DNA from: Elusimicrobiota bacterium
GTDB taxonomy: Bacteria; Elusimicrobiota; Elusimicrobia; UBA1565; UBA9628
Length of the DNA: 10,658 nucleotides
Assembly (NCBI GenBank): GCA_016194625.1
Contig: JACQBB010000065.1
Span: 1-10,658, forward strand
Direction of reading: 5' to 3'
Part shown: in pieces, positions 6,801 through 10,658 of the stretch
Numbering within the stretch: the stretch's first letter is position 1
Layout: each line of letters begins with the position of its first letter
The notes under the pieces: generated by a model
The model's database searches: none
What the model saw: the letters and a program-made list of their open reading frames with translations, nothing else
Told to the model about the DNA's origin: nothing
Position numbers and translations under genes: made by a program

Positions 6801-7889
6801 GACCGCGCGATACGGGGTCTTCGTGCGGACGACGTCGCGGAAGATCCTCTCGTTGTCCTCGTTCGGGTAAAGCTCGAAGTGCCCGCGGCCCGGGAACTCG
6901 TCGATCCTCTTCCCGCAGGCCTTCGCGTAGGCCTCGTTGACGCGCAGGAAGCGGAAGTCGCGGTCGAGCAGGACCACCGGCGTCAGCGAGTGCTCGAGGA
7001 AGGAGTCGAGGAGCCGCGTCTTCTCGCGCAGGGCCTCCTCGGTCCCGCGCCGCTCCCCCTCGTGCCTCGCCTCCTGGCGGCGCAGCTGGCGCGCGAACGC
7101 GAACGCGGCGGCCAGGAGGGCGCCGAGCAGCAGCGCGGCCTCGGAGAGCACGCGCGCGCGCACCGGACGGGCGACCTCCGCCGCGTCGACCTTCGTGACC
7201 AGGACCCAGCCGGTGTCCGGGATGCGCCGCGCGACGGCGACGACCGGCTTGCCGCGATAGTCGACCTCGGCGCCGTCGAAGGCCTCGCCGCGCAGGGCCC
7301 GGGCGGCGGGAAGGCGCGGGGCCGAGGCGGGATAGCCCTCTCGCGCGGCGGCGTCGCGGTGCGGGCTGACGAAGAAGACCCGGTCGCCGCGGCGGACGGC
7401 GACCAGGCTCTCGGCGGTCTCGCTGAACAGGCGGACGCTCTCCAGGGCCCGGAACACCCCGCCCGCGTCCATGCGCAGGACCACGACGGAGAGCGCTTCC
7501 CCGGAGTCGCGCGCGGCCGCGACCAGCGCGCGGTCGGGGGCGGCCGGCGGCGCGCCGTCCTGCGAGACGACCGCGGTCCGGCGGCCCGCGCCGTCGAGGC
7601 GCTGGATCCACTCGTACGCCGGCGGCCGGACGAGATCCCGGCAGGGGGCCAGGCCGGCCCCGCGGCCGCGCGACGCCGTGAGGCACGTGCGCAGGTCGAC
7701 GCGGCCGTCCTCCAGGCGGTTGCGCACGAGGAGGACCTGCTCGTCGGCGAGGCTGGCGAGGCGGCGGGCGACCGTCGCGCGCTCGCCGCGGAGCTCCGCG
7801 CGGTACTGCAGGCCGAGGGCGCCGAAGGCCGCGACCGCGACGGCGGCGATCGTGAGCGGGACGAAGGCGCCGGTCCGGGGCGGGGTCAT
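855..7889 (-). CDS. Giant multi-PAS/GAF hybrid sensor histidine kinase (2344 aa)
   Basis: A membrane signal integrator that should autophosphorylate and pass phosphate to a receiver. Order: TM1 (about 9-28); extracytoplasmic Cache-like sensor (30-245), with a GTGW-like PDTGWVLV stretch near its end and two cysteines; TM2 (about 248-265). Then PAS1 (~294-410), PAS2 (~424-540), PAS3 (~545-660), GAF1 (~670-845), PAS4 (~860-970), PAS5 (~975-1095), GAF2 (~1105-1275), PAS6 (~1285-1395), GAF3 (~1410-1570), PAS7 (~1590-1700), PAS8 (~1714-1825) and PAS9 (~1838-1945). HisKA carries His1976 in AHDFNNIL. HATPase_c has N-box VNARDAMPEGG (~2085), DTGCGMP (~2132) and GKGTGLGLS (~2160). A C-terminal receiver has Asp2268 in TDVVMPG and Lys in LQKPF. 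The start at 7889 follows GGAGG and overlaps the cyclase stop as ATGA; a longer reading from 8249 would only overlap the cyclase catalytic domain. Ligands cannot be predicted. Confidence 0.93.
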   Translation of the reverse strand: MTPPRTGAFVPLTIAAVAVAAFGALGLQYRAELRGERATVARRLASLADEQVLLVRNRLEDGRVDLRTCLTASRGRGAGLAPCRDLVRPPAYEWIQRLDGAGRRTAVVSQDGAPPAAPDRALVAAARDSGEALSVVVLRMDAGGVFRALESVRLFSETAESLVAVRRGDRVFFVSPHRDAAAREGYPASAPRLPAARALRGEAFDGAEVDYRGKPVVAVARRIPDTGWVLVTKVDAAEVARPVRARVLSEAALLLGALLAAAFAFARQLRRQEARHEGERRGTEEALREKTRLLDSFLEHSLTPVVLLDRDFRFLRVNEAYAKACGKRIDEFPGRGHFELYPNEDNERIFRDVVRTKTPYRAVAKPFEFADHPEWGTTYWDWLLVPLVGADGEVESVVFSLEDVTERVRAENELRRRSDELADLYDRAPCGYHSLGPDGTFLRINETELAWLGYSRDEIVGKKTFSDLLAPHSLKTFRQEFPAFKERGWVKGLEFDMVRKDGSILPVLVSATAIKDERGRYLMSRSTVFDNSERRRADEAQRHLAAMVEGSEDAIIGETFDGVITSWNDGARRLYGWSAAEAVGESASIVVPEGGRAEFQEIRAKVRRGEHVAHREVDRARKDGATVRVSLSVSPVKGPDGAVVGVSVVARDVSERWKAEQEVARLSRAMKTLSLCNEALVRAKDEQELLDRVCRIIVEAGGYRFAWVAERVDDAAKSVRARAQAGFEEGYLEGLRVTWADEAEGRGPTGTAIRDGTIEVSRDFETDPRMAPWRAEALKRGYRASIALPLSGNGRAFGALMIYATEAGAFGGEEVALLRELSEDLAFGLTGLRVRAARDAAEAALREREADLNRAQAVARIGSWVLDIPKNVLSWSPETHRMFGVAPGTPLTYEIFLDRIHPDDRDAVNAAWMEALARRPYDIEHRLVVDGVLKWVRERAEVEFSPDGAPLRGIGTVQDITEHKKAEAAVFEAQQVFRTLVESSPDIIARYDRDCRRTYVNPTYLKVAGGTAESMLAKTPLQASPLPKEGAELLQNLLRTVLDGGAADPIDVRLTKGGAEAWYNVSAFPEHDREGRIVSVMTVSRDITARKRAEEAVARSARALRTLSRCNEALVRAKAEDELLRSVCRIVVQEGGYCHAWVGFRVEDAARTVRPAARACRDDSCHEEGALEALGITWGEDERGLGPTGAAMRDGVVAVCRDTGSDPAFAPWREDARAHGYRSAVALPLTVNGSPFGALMIYASAPDAFSADELALLKELSQDLAYGVSALRARAARELAEKEREQFHKFFMTSADLMAIADPQGAFLKTNPSFTETLGYSEAELVSKPFVDFIHPDDEQATVDEMARQMKVGYSLNFENRYRCKDGSYKWLSWRAIYSEKEKITYATARDVTAQKQADEALRKKSRSLRTLSLCNEALVRAKEEHELLERICRIVVEQGGYPLAWVGYRVDDEAKTVRVAAWAGDGEEYLAKTLITWADAPRGRGPAGTAIRDAAVAVTRDFETDPAMAPWRAEARKRGYRAAIGLPLSSNGAPFGTLVIYATGVGAFTDDEVALLKELSEDLAFGVASLRTRAARAEAEEALRAASVYNRSLIEASLDPLVTIGPDGRITDVNGATEAATGRSRDELIGTDFSGYFTKPAEARAGYERVFRDSRVRDYPLELRARDGTVTPVLYNATVYRDDAGEVVGVFAAARDMTEIARAQEALRAAGAYNRSLIEASLDPLVTIGSDGRITDVNGATEAATGRSRRELIGTDFSSYFTEPEAARAGYERAFRDGQVRDYPLRLRGKDGSVVPVLYNATVYRDAAGKVVGVFAAARDMTEVERSRAELGALEQKYRLIVENSRDLISLVDTRGVCVYASPSYREILGYAPAELEGRDIFWLLPKERVAEMQGVFAESQKAPGPTVVEVEMLHKSGEARAFEISGLWLRDAAGAPTPGMIGARDVTERKRLQSERQHAQRMESVGVLAGGVAHDFNNILMTILANCSFLLTSLGSNDPRRADVEEIKAAGERAAALTRQLLIFSRKQKTQPVVLDLNASVANLLKMLRRLIGEDIKIETVLSADPVMALIDPGQIEQVVTNLAVNARDAMPEGGRLVLRTEILPAGAPHAPAAAAGDGGRRARLTVEDTGCGMPPAVVAHLFEPFFTTKPVGKGTGLGLSTVYGIVRSAQGDVSVRSAPGAGSAFAVDLPLASAAPASAPASAAPGTAARGGETGLIVEDDETLRRIDARVLTERGYRVLAARDGEEALKLLHDGAKDAALMVTDVVMPGIGGGELARQAVAFKPGLKVMFVSGYVEHGALERLAGTRYEFLQKPFPPEVLASKVREVLDRKDAPPAAGAV
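2401..3123 (-). repeat. Tandem duplication of a PAS module inside the kinase gene
   Basis: Two copies lie 372 bp (124 codons) apart: about 2773-3123 (PAS7) and 2401-2751 (PAS8). Over 109 aligned residues I count 16 differences by hand. DNA identity is also high; for example CGCCGTTGACGTCGGTGATC is shared exactly. This points to recent in-frame duplication or gene conversion, unlike the other PAS domains, which are strongly diverged. Confidence 0.9.
3150..5880 (-). repeat. Three homologous GAF modules in the kinase gene
   Basis: GAF1 (~5380-5880), GAF2 (~4060-4580) and GAF3 (~3165-3665) share the starts CNEALVRAK and CRI[IV]V, a GGY..AWV block, a RG.GP.GTA-like turn, DP..APWR and a common end L.ELS.DLA.G. 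They begin at Cys676, Cys1110 and Cys1415. They are more diverged than the PAS7/PAS8 pair, so this duplication is older. The copies are separated by different PAS domains. Confidence 0.85.
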
Positions 7890-9028
7890 CGGGCCTCCGG
7901 ACCCGCGCCCGCCGCGGAGGACGCGCGCGCGCGGCCCGTCACGGCGCGGACGAGGACGGGCTCCGCGACGCCGTGGAACTGCCGCTCGCCGAGCTCCTGC
8001 AGCTCGAACGCCCCGCGGACGGCGGCCGTGGTCTCCGGGCCGACGAGGACCTGGCCGGCGGCGGCGATCTTCTCGAGGCGCGCGGCCACGTTGATCGGCG
8101 AGCCGATGACGGAGTACTCGGTGCGGTCGCGGCTGCCCAGGCAGCCGGCCATCACCTCGCCGGAGTTGATGCCGATGCCGACGCCGAGCGGCGCGAGGCC
8201 CTTCTCCTGGCGGCGCTCGTTGAGCACCGCGAACCACTCCTGCGCGCACAGCGCCGCCCGGACCGCGGCCGCCTCGTGCGCCTCGAGCGGGATCGGCGCG
8301 CCGAACAGCGCCATCGCGCCGTCGCCCAGGAACTTGTTGACGATCCCCCCTTCCGAGTGGACCGCCTCCTGGAGGACCGCGAAGATGGCGTTGAGCGCCG
8401 AGGTCGCGTCCTCGGGAGTGACGCCGGCGGCGTACGCCGTGAAGGACCGGACGTCGGCGAACAAGACGGTGACGCGGCGGCGCTCGCCGCGGGTGCGGAA
8501 GTCCTCCGGGTGCTTCATCACGACCTCGGCGACCTCCGGGGTCGCGAACTGGCCGAAGATGTCGCGCACGCGGCTGAGCTCGGCCAGCTGCGTGTAGGCG
8601 CGGTGCAGCTCCGCGCGCAGCTCCTTCTCGCGGGCGAGCTCGCGCGACAGGCGCCGCTTCTCCAGGCAGCGGCCGACGACCGCGCGCAGGAGCTCGTCGG
8701 AGACGGGCTTCGACAGGTAGTCGTAGGCGCCGTCGCGCAGGCCCTGCACCGCGGAGTCGAGCTGCGGGTAGGCGGTCATGATGATGACGTCGACCACCCC
8801 GCCGGCGCGGAAGCGGCGCGTGACCTCGTTGCCGCCGATCGCGCCGGGGAGCATGAGGTCGGTCAGCACGAGGTCGAACTCGCGGCCGACGAGGGCCACG
8901 GCGTCCTCTCCGGTGGCCGCGGAGGAGACCTCGTGGCCGTCCTCCTTCAGCATGCGCTCGATGACGCGGCGGACCGAGGCGTCGTCGTCGACGACCAGGA
9001 TGCGGGCCGGCGCCGGGGCCTCAGGCAT
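7886..9028 (-). CDS. Receiver-class III adenylate/guanylate cyclase (380 aa)
   Basis: A soluble response regulator that makes a cyclic nucleotide, most likely cAMP from ATP. The N-terminal receiver (about 8-120) has acidic residues Asp14-Asp16, phospho-acceptor Asp57 in LTDLMLPG, Thr85 and Lys107 in SKP. A charged coiled-coil-like linker (about 122-152) joins it to the cyclase homology domain (about 183-350). Metal-binding aspartates are Asp192 (LFADVRSF) and Asp236 (KFLGDG). Lys232 is the expected base-contact lysine, and Asn313 and Arg317 in INVAARLE are the transition-state residues, so the active site looks complete. The second base-contact position is Ser306 (EYSVIG), where Asp or Thr is usual. 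GAGGAG (9041-9036) sits about 7 bases before the ATG. The gene overlaps the HD-GYP gene by 8 bp and the kinase gene by 4 bp. The receiver suggests phosphorylation by the neighbouring kinase, which is an inference. Confidence 0.92.
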   Translation of the reverse strand: MPEAPAPARILVVDDDASVRRVIERMLKEDGHEVSSAATGEDAVALVGREFDLVLTDLMLPGAIGGNEVTRRFRAGGVVDVIIMTAYPQLDSAVQGLRDGAYDYLSKPVSDELLRAVVGRCLEKRRLSRELAREKELRAELHRAYTQLAELSRVRDIFGQFATPEVAEVVMKHPEDFRTRGERRRVTVLFADVRSFTAYAAGVTPEDATSALNAIFAVLQEAVHSEGGIVNKFLGDGAMALFGAPIPLEAHEAAAVRAALCAQEWFAVLNERRQEKGLAPLGVGIGINSGEVMAGCLGSRDRTEYSVIGSPINVAARLEKIAAAGQVLVGPETTAAVRGAFELQELGERQFHGVAEPVLVRAVTGRARASSAAGAGPEAR

Positions 9029-10178
9029 CGCCTTTCTCCTCGCGCCACGCGCGGGCGATCTCTCCGGACGCCTTGGCGAAGGCGCGCGCGACGCCCGGGT
9101 GGAACAGCCGGCCGGACCCGGCGGCGATGAAGTCCGCGCTCTTCCGGAAGGACCAGGCCGGCTTGTAGGCGCGGCGGGCCGTCAGCGCGTCGAAGACGTC
9201 CGCGACGGCGACGATCGCCGCCTCGACCGGCACCTTCTCGCCCGCGAGGCCCGCGGGGTAGCCGCTGCCGTCCCAGCGCTCGTGGTGGCCGAGCGCGATC
9301 TCGGCGGCCAGGCGCAGCAGAGGGCTCTTGGCCTTGGAGAGGATCTCCCAGCCCAGGCGCGCGTGCTTCTTCATCTCCTCCATCTCCGGCGGCGTCAGCG
9401 GCCCTTCCTTGCGCAGGATCGCGTCGGCGATGCCGACCTTGCCGATGTCGTGCAGCGGGCTGGCGAACTCGACGGCCTCCGCGCGCGCCTCGGGCAGGCC
9501 GAAGCTCTCGGCGAGGATGCGGGAGTAGCGCCCGATCCGGCGCAGGTGCGGGCCGGTGTCGCGCGTGTCGCGGTACTCGGCCATCCGCGCCAGCCGGTGC
9601 AGGGTCTCGAGGTAGGACTCGCGCAGCGACTCGTACAGGCGCGCGTTCTCCAGGCCCGCCCCGGCCAGGGACCCGAGGATGCGCAGCAGGGCCTCGTCCT
9701 CCTCGTCGAAGGCTCCCCCGCGCTTGTTGAGGACCTCGAAGACCCCGAAAGTGCGCCCGTCGCCGTCCTGCAGCGGCACCGCCAGGATGCTGCGCGTGCG
9801 GTAGCCGGTCTCCCGGTCCACCGCGGCGTTGAAGCGCGGGTCGGCGTAGGCGTCGTCCACGCGGATCGCCTCGCCGGTCGCGACCACGCGGCCGATGATC
9901 CCGGCCGACAGCGGCAGGCGCAGCTCGCGTCCTTCCAGGCCGTGCGCCACGTGGGTCCAGAGCTCTCCGGTCTCCTCGTCGACCAGGAACACGCTGCAGC
10001 GCGCGGCGCCCAGCACGCGGCGCACCTCGTCGGCGATCAGGTGGAGCTGGGGGCGCAGCCGCGCCACGCCCCGGAGCTTGCGTCCGAACTCGACGAGGGC
10101 GCGGTACCGTCTCTCCGAGCTCTTCTCTCGGACCCGACCTTCGGGCCGGACCCGGCGCGGCGCCGTTCTGGTCGTCAT
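9021..10178 (-). CDS. GAF-HD-GYP putative cyclic-di-GMP phosphodiesterase (385 aa)
   Basis: A predicted cytosolic enzyme that hydrolyses c-di-GMP. A GAF domain (about 40-180) contains NKRGGAFDEEDE at 151-162, which fits the NKxnFx3DE pattern of cyclic-nucleotide GAF domains; similar wording is also frequent in ordinary GAF domains. A helical linker leads to HD-GYP (about 195-370). There His243-Asp244 lie in HDIGKVGI, His298-His299 and Gly306-Tyr307-Pro308 in HHERWDGSGYP, and ADVFDALTARRAYKP follows. All expected metal and GYP residues seem present; the usual ARI before the ADVFD block reads AAI. No membrane segment or signal peptide is visible. The ATG at 10178 is preceded by GGAAGGAA (10189-10182) at about 5 bases. 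It is the first gene of the operon and its stop overlaps the cyclase start. Confidence 0.93.
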   Translation of the reverse strand: MTTRTAPRRVRPEGRVREKSSERRYRALVEFGRKLRGVARLRPQLHLIADEVRRVLGAARCSVFLVDEETGELWTHVAHGLEGRELRLPLSAGIIGRVVATGEAIRVDDAYADPRFNAAVDRETGYRTRSILAVPLQDGDGRTFGVFEVLNKRGGAFDEEDEALLRILGSLAGAGLENARLYESLRESYLETLHRLARMAEYRDTRDTGPHLRRIGRYSRILAESFGLPEARAEAVEFASPLHDIGKVGIADAILRKEGPLTPPEMEEMKKHARLGWEILSKAKSPLLRLAAEIALGHHERWDGSGYPAGLAGEKVPVEAAIVAVADVFDALTARRAYKPAWSFRKSADFIAAGSGRLFHPGVARAFAKASGEIARAWREEKGDA

Positions 10179-10233
10179 GGGTTCCTTCCGCGGCTCAAAT
10201 TACTTATCTTCCATTGATATTCGCAACGAAGAA

Positions 10234-10269
10234 GCCATCCGCGCGGACGCGGGGGGCGGCGAGGATGGC
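10234..10269. repeat. Imperfect inverted repeat in the divergent intergenic region
   Basis: The arms GCCATCCGCGC (10234-10244) and GCGAGGATGGC (10259-10269) are complementary at 10 of 11 positions, with a 14-base centre. The repeat lies about midway between the two divergent start codons. It could be a dimeric operator controlling both units, or a hairpin in a leader transcript. In DNA this GC-rich a chance match is possible. Confidence 0.4.
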
Positions 10270-10318
10270 GCGTCGCTCCAAAATATGTATGATGCCAGCT
10301 GACGCGGCGAGCGTCGAC

Positions 10319-10324
10319 GGAGGG
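10319..10324 (+). promoter_or_regulatory. Ribosome binding site deciding the GTG start of the response regulator
   Basis: GGAGGG lies 5 bases before the GTG at 10330. It supports a non-ATG start for the response regulator; no in-frame ATG occurs before the receiver core. Confidence 0.8.
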
Positions 10325-10329
10325 AACCA

Positions 10330-10658
10330 GTGGCGAAGGCGAAAACGGCGGCGAAGAAGATCACGGTCATCATCGCGGACGACCAGACGTTGTTCCGCGA
10401 GGGCATCAAGGACCTCCTCGAGGACGAGAAGCACGTGCAGATCGTCGGCGAGGCGGCCGACGGGCGCGAGGCCCTGCGCCTGGTCAAGAAGCTCCGGCCC
10501 AACGTGATCCTCCTCGACATCAAGCTTCCACACATGGACGGCATCGAGGCGACGCGGCAGATCCATAAGGAGTGCCCGACCACGAACGTCCTGATCCTGT
10601 CGGGCTACGAGGACGAGGCGCACGTGATGGAGGCCATCCAGGCCGGCGCCAACGGCTA
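10330..10658 (+). CDS. NarL/FixJ-type response regulator (partial, 3' end outside window)
   Basis: Translation from GTG at 10330 gives 109 complete residues before the right edge. A lysine-rich start (2-10) precedes a receiver domain with ITVIIADDQTLFREGI (11-26). Asp17-Asp18 are the acidic pair, Asp63 in LLDIKLPHMDG is the phospho-acceptor, and Ser91 is in ILSGY, where Ser/Thr is required. The text ends at QAGANGY, just before the lysine of the usual GY..K motif. DDQ.LFREG and the DGIEATRQI segment are typical of the NarL/LuxR subgroup, so a C-terminal HTH output domain is expected beyond the window but not seen. It is transcribed away from the kinase operon and is a candidate partner for that kinase; hybrid kinases often need an HPt step, and none is visible here. 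Confidence 0.88.
   Translation, partial: MAKAKTAAKKITVIIADDQTLFREGIKDLLEDEKHVQIVGEAADGREALRLVKKLRPNVILLDIKLPHMDGIEATRQIHKECPTTNVLILSGYEDEAHVMEAIQAGANG

Larger units (their letters stand above)
10179..10329. promoter_or_regulatory. Divergent intergenic region between signalling operon and response regulator
   Basis: This 151-bp gap must hold outward-facing promoters for the HD-GYP-cyclase-kinase operon (minus) and the response regulator (plus). AT-rich patches at about 10198-10230 and 10279-10294 are the likely sites. TATGAT at 10288-10293 is a possible -10 for the plus gene, and TTGCGA followed by AGTAAT at 16 bases on the minus strand is a possible pair. Neither is close to consensus on both hexamers. 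A non-sigma70 promoter is equally possible. Confidence 0.45.

Noticed and set aside
7140..7200. CG-alternating tracts (for example around 7150) as possible Z-DNA or microsatellite
   Set aside because: They are short and explained by Ala/Arg codons in TM2 and its flank; nothing suggests a separate function.
7890..8249. N-terminal extension of the kinase by 120 residues
   Set aside because: The extension reads the cyclase catalytic region in a wrong frame and has no family similarity. The ATG at 7889 has GGAGG upstream and begins a clear membrane segment.
987..8597. A 2536-codon open frame on the plus strand opposite the kinase and cyclase genes
   Set aside because: It is the mirror of high-GC coding DNA in which TTA, CTA and TCA codons are rare. 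Its translation is low-complexity Arg/Ala/Val/Gly-rich with no domain, while the minus-strand reading has complete PAS, GAF, kinase and cyclase motifs.
10200..10623. Minus-strand and alternative plus-strand open frames over the response regulator
   Set aside because: The GTG-started frame from 10330 encodes an intact receiver with conserved aspartates and a good ribosome site. The other frames show no domain.

Overview
The window is high-GC bacterial chromosomal DNA, almost all of it coding on the minus strand. No phage, transposon or CRISPR signature is visible. A two-TM hybrid sensor kinase, an HD-GYP protein and a REC-cyclase suggest a free-living Gram-negative-type bacterium with rich signalling. 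A 60-residue bacterial histone-fold protein next to a MidA-type methyltransferase narrows this only loosely. Such histones are known from Bdellovibrio-like, Leptospira-like, Elusimicrobia-like and other lineages, and I cannot assign a phylum from sequence alone.

Layout, left to right. At 1-430 (minus) is the N-terminal part of a MidA/NDUFAF7-like SAM-dependent methyltransferase, cut by the window edge. At 442-624 (minus), 11 bp upstream of it, is a small bacterial histone, so the two are probably co-transcribed. A strong hairpin terminator (688-728) separates this pair from a CAU-anticodon tRNA (737-808, minus). The tRNA has its own near-consensus sigma70 promoter, whose -35 box contains the stop codon of the next gene. 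From 855 to 10178 (minus) lies a compact three-gene signalling operon, transcribed right to left: a GAF/HD-GYP putative c-di-GMP phosphodiesterase (9021-10178), a receiver/class III nucleotide cyclase (7886-9028), and a 2344-residue membrane hybrid histidine kinase (855-7889). The first pair of genes overlaps by 8 bp and the second by 4 bp (ATGA). A 151-bp intergenic region with an inverted repeat separates this operon from a divergent NarL/FixJ-type response regulator (10330 onward, plus), which is cut by the right edge.

Working model (inference): the large kinase integrates an extracytoplasmic signal with signals sensed by up to nine PAS and three GAF domains. It may phosphorylate its own receiver, the receiver of the cyclase and possibly the divergent response regulator. 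The cyclase would make cAMP (or cGMP) when its receiver is phosphorylated. The HD-GYP protein would degrade c-di-GMP under control of a GAF domain that carries an NKxnFx3DE-type motif, so a direct link between the two nucleotide messengers is possible. The histone/methyltransferase pair on the far side of the tRNA is a separate unit and the least ordinary part of the window.
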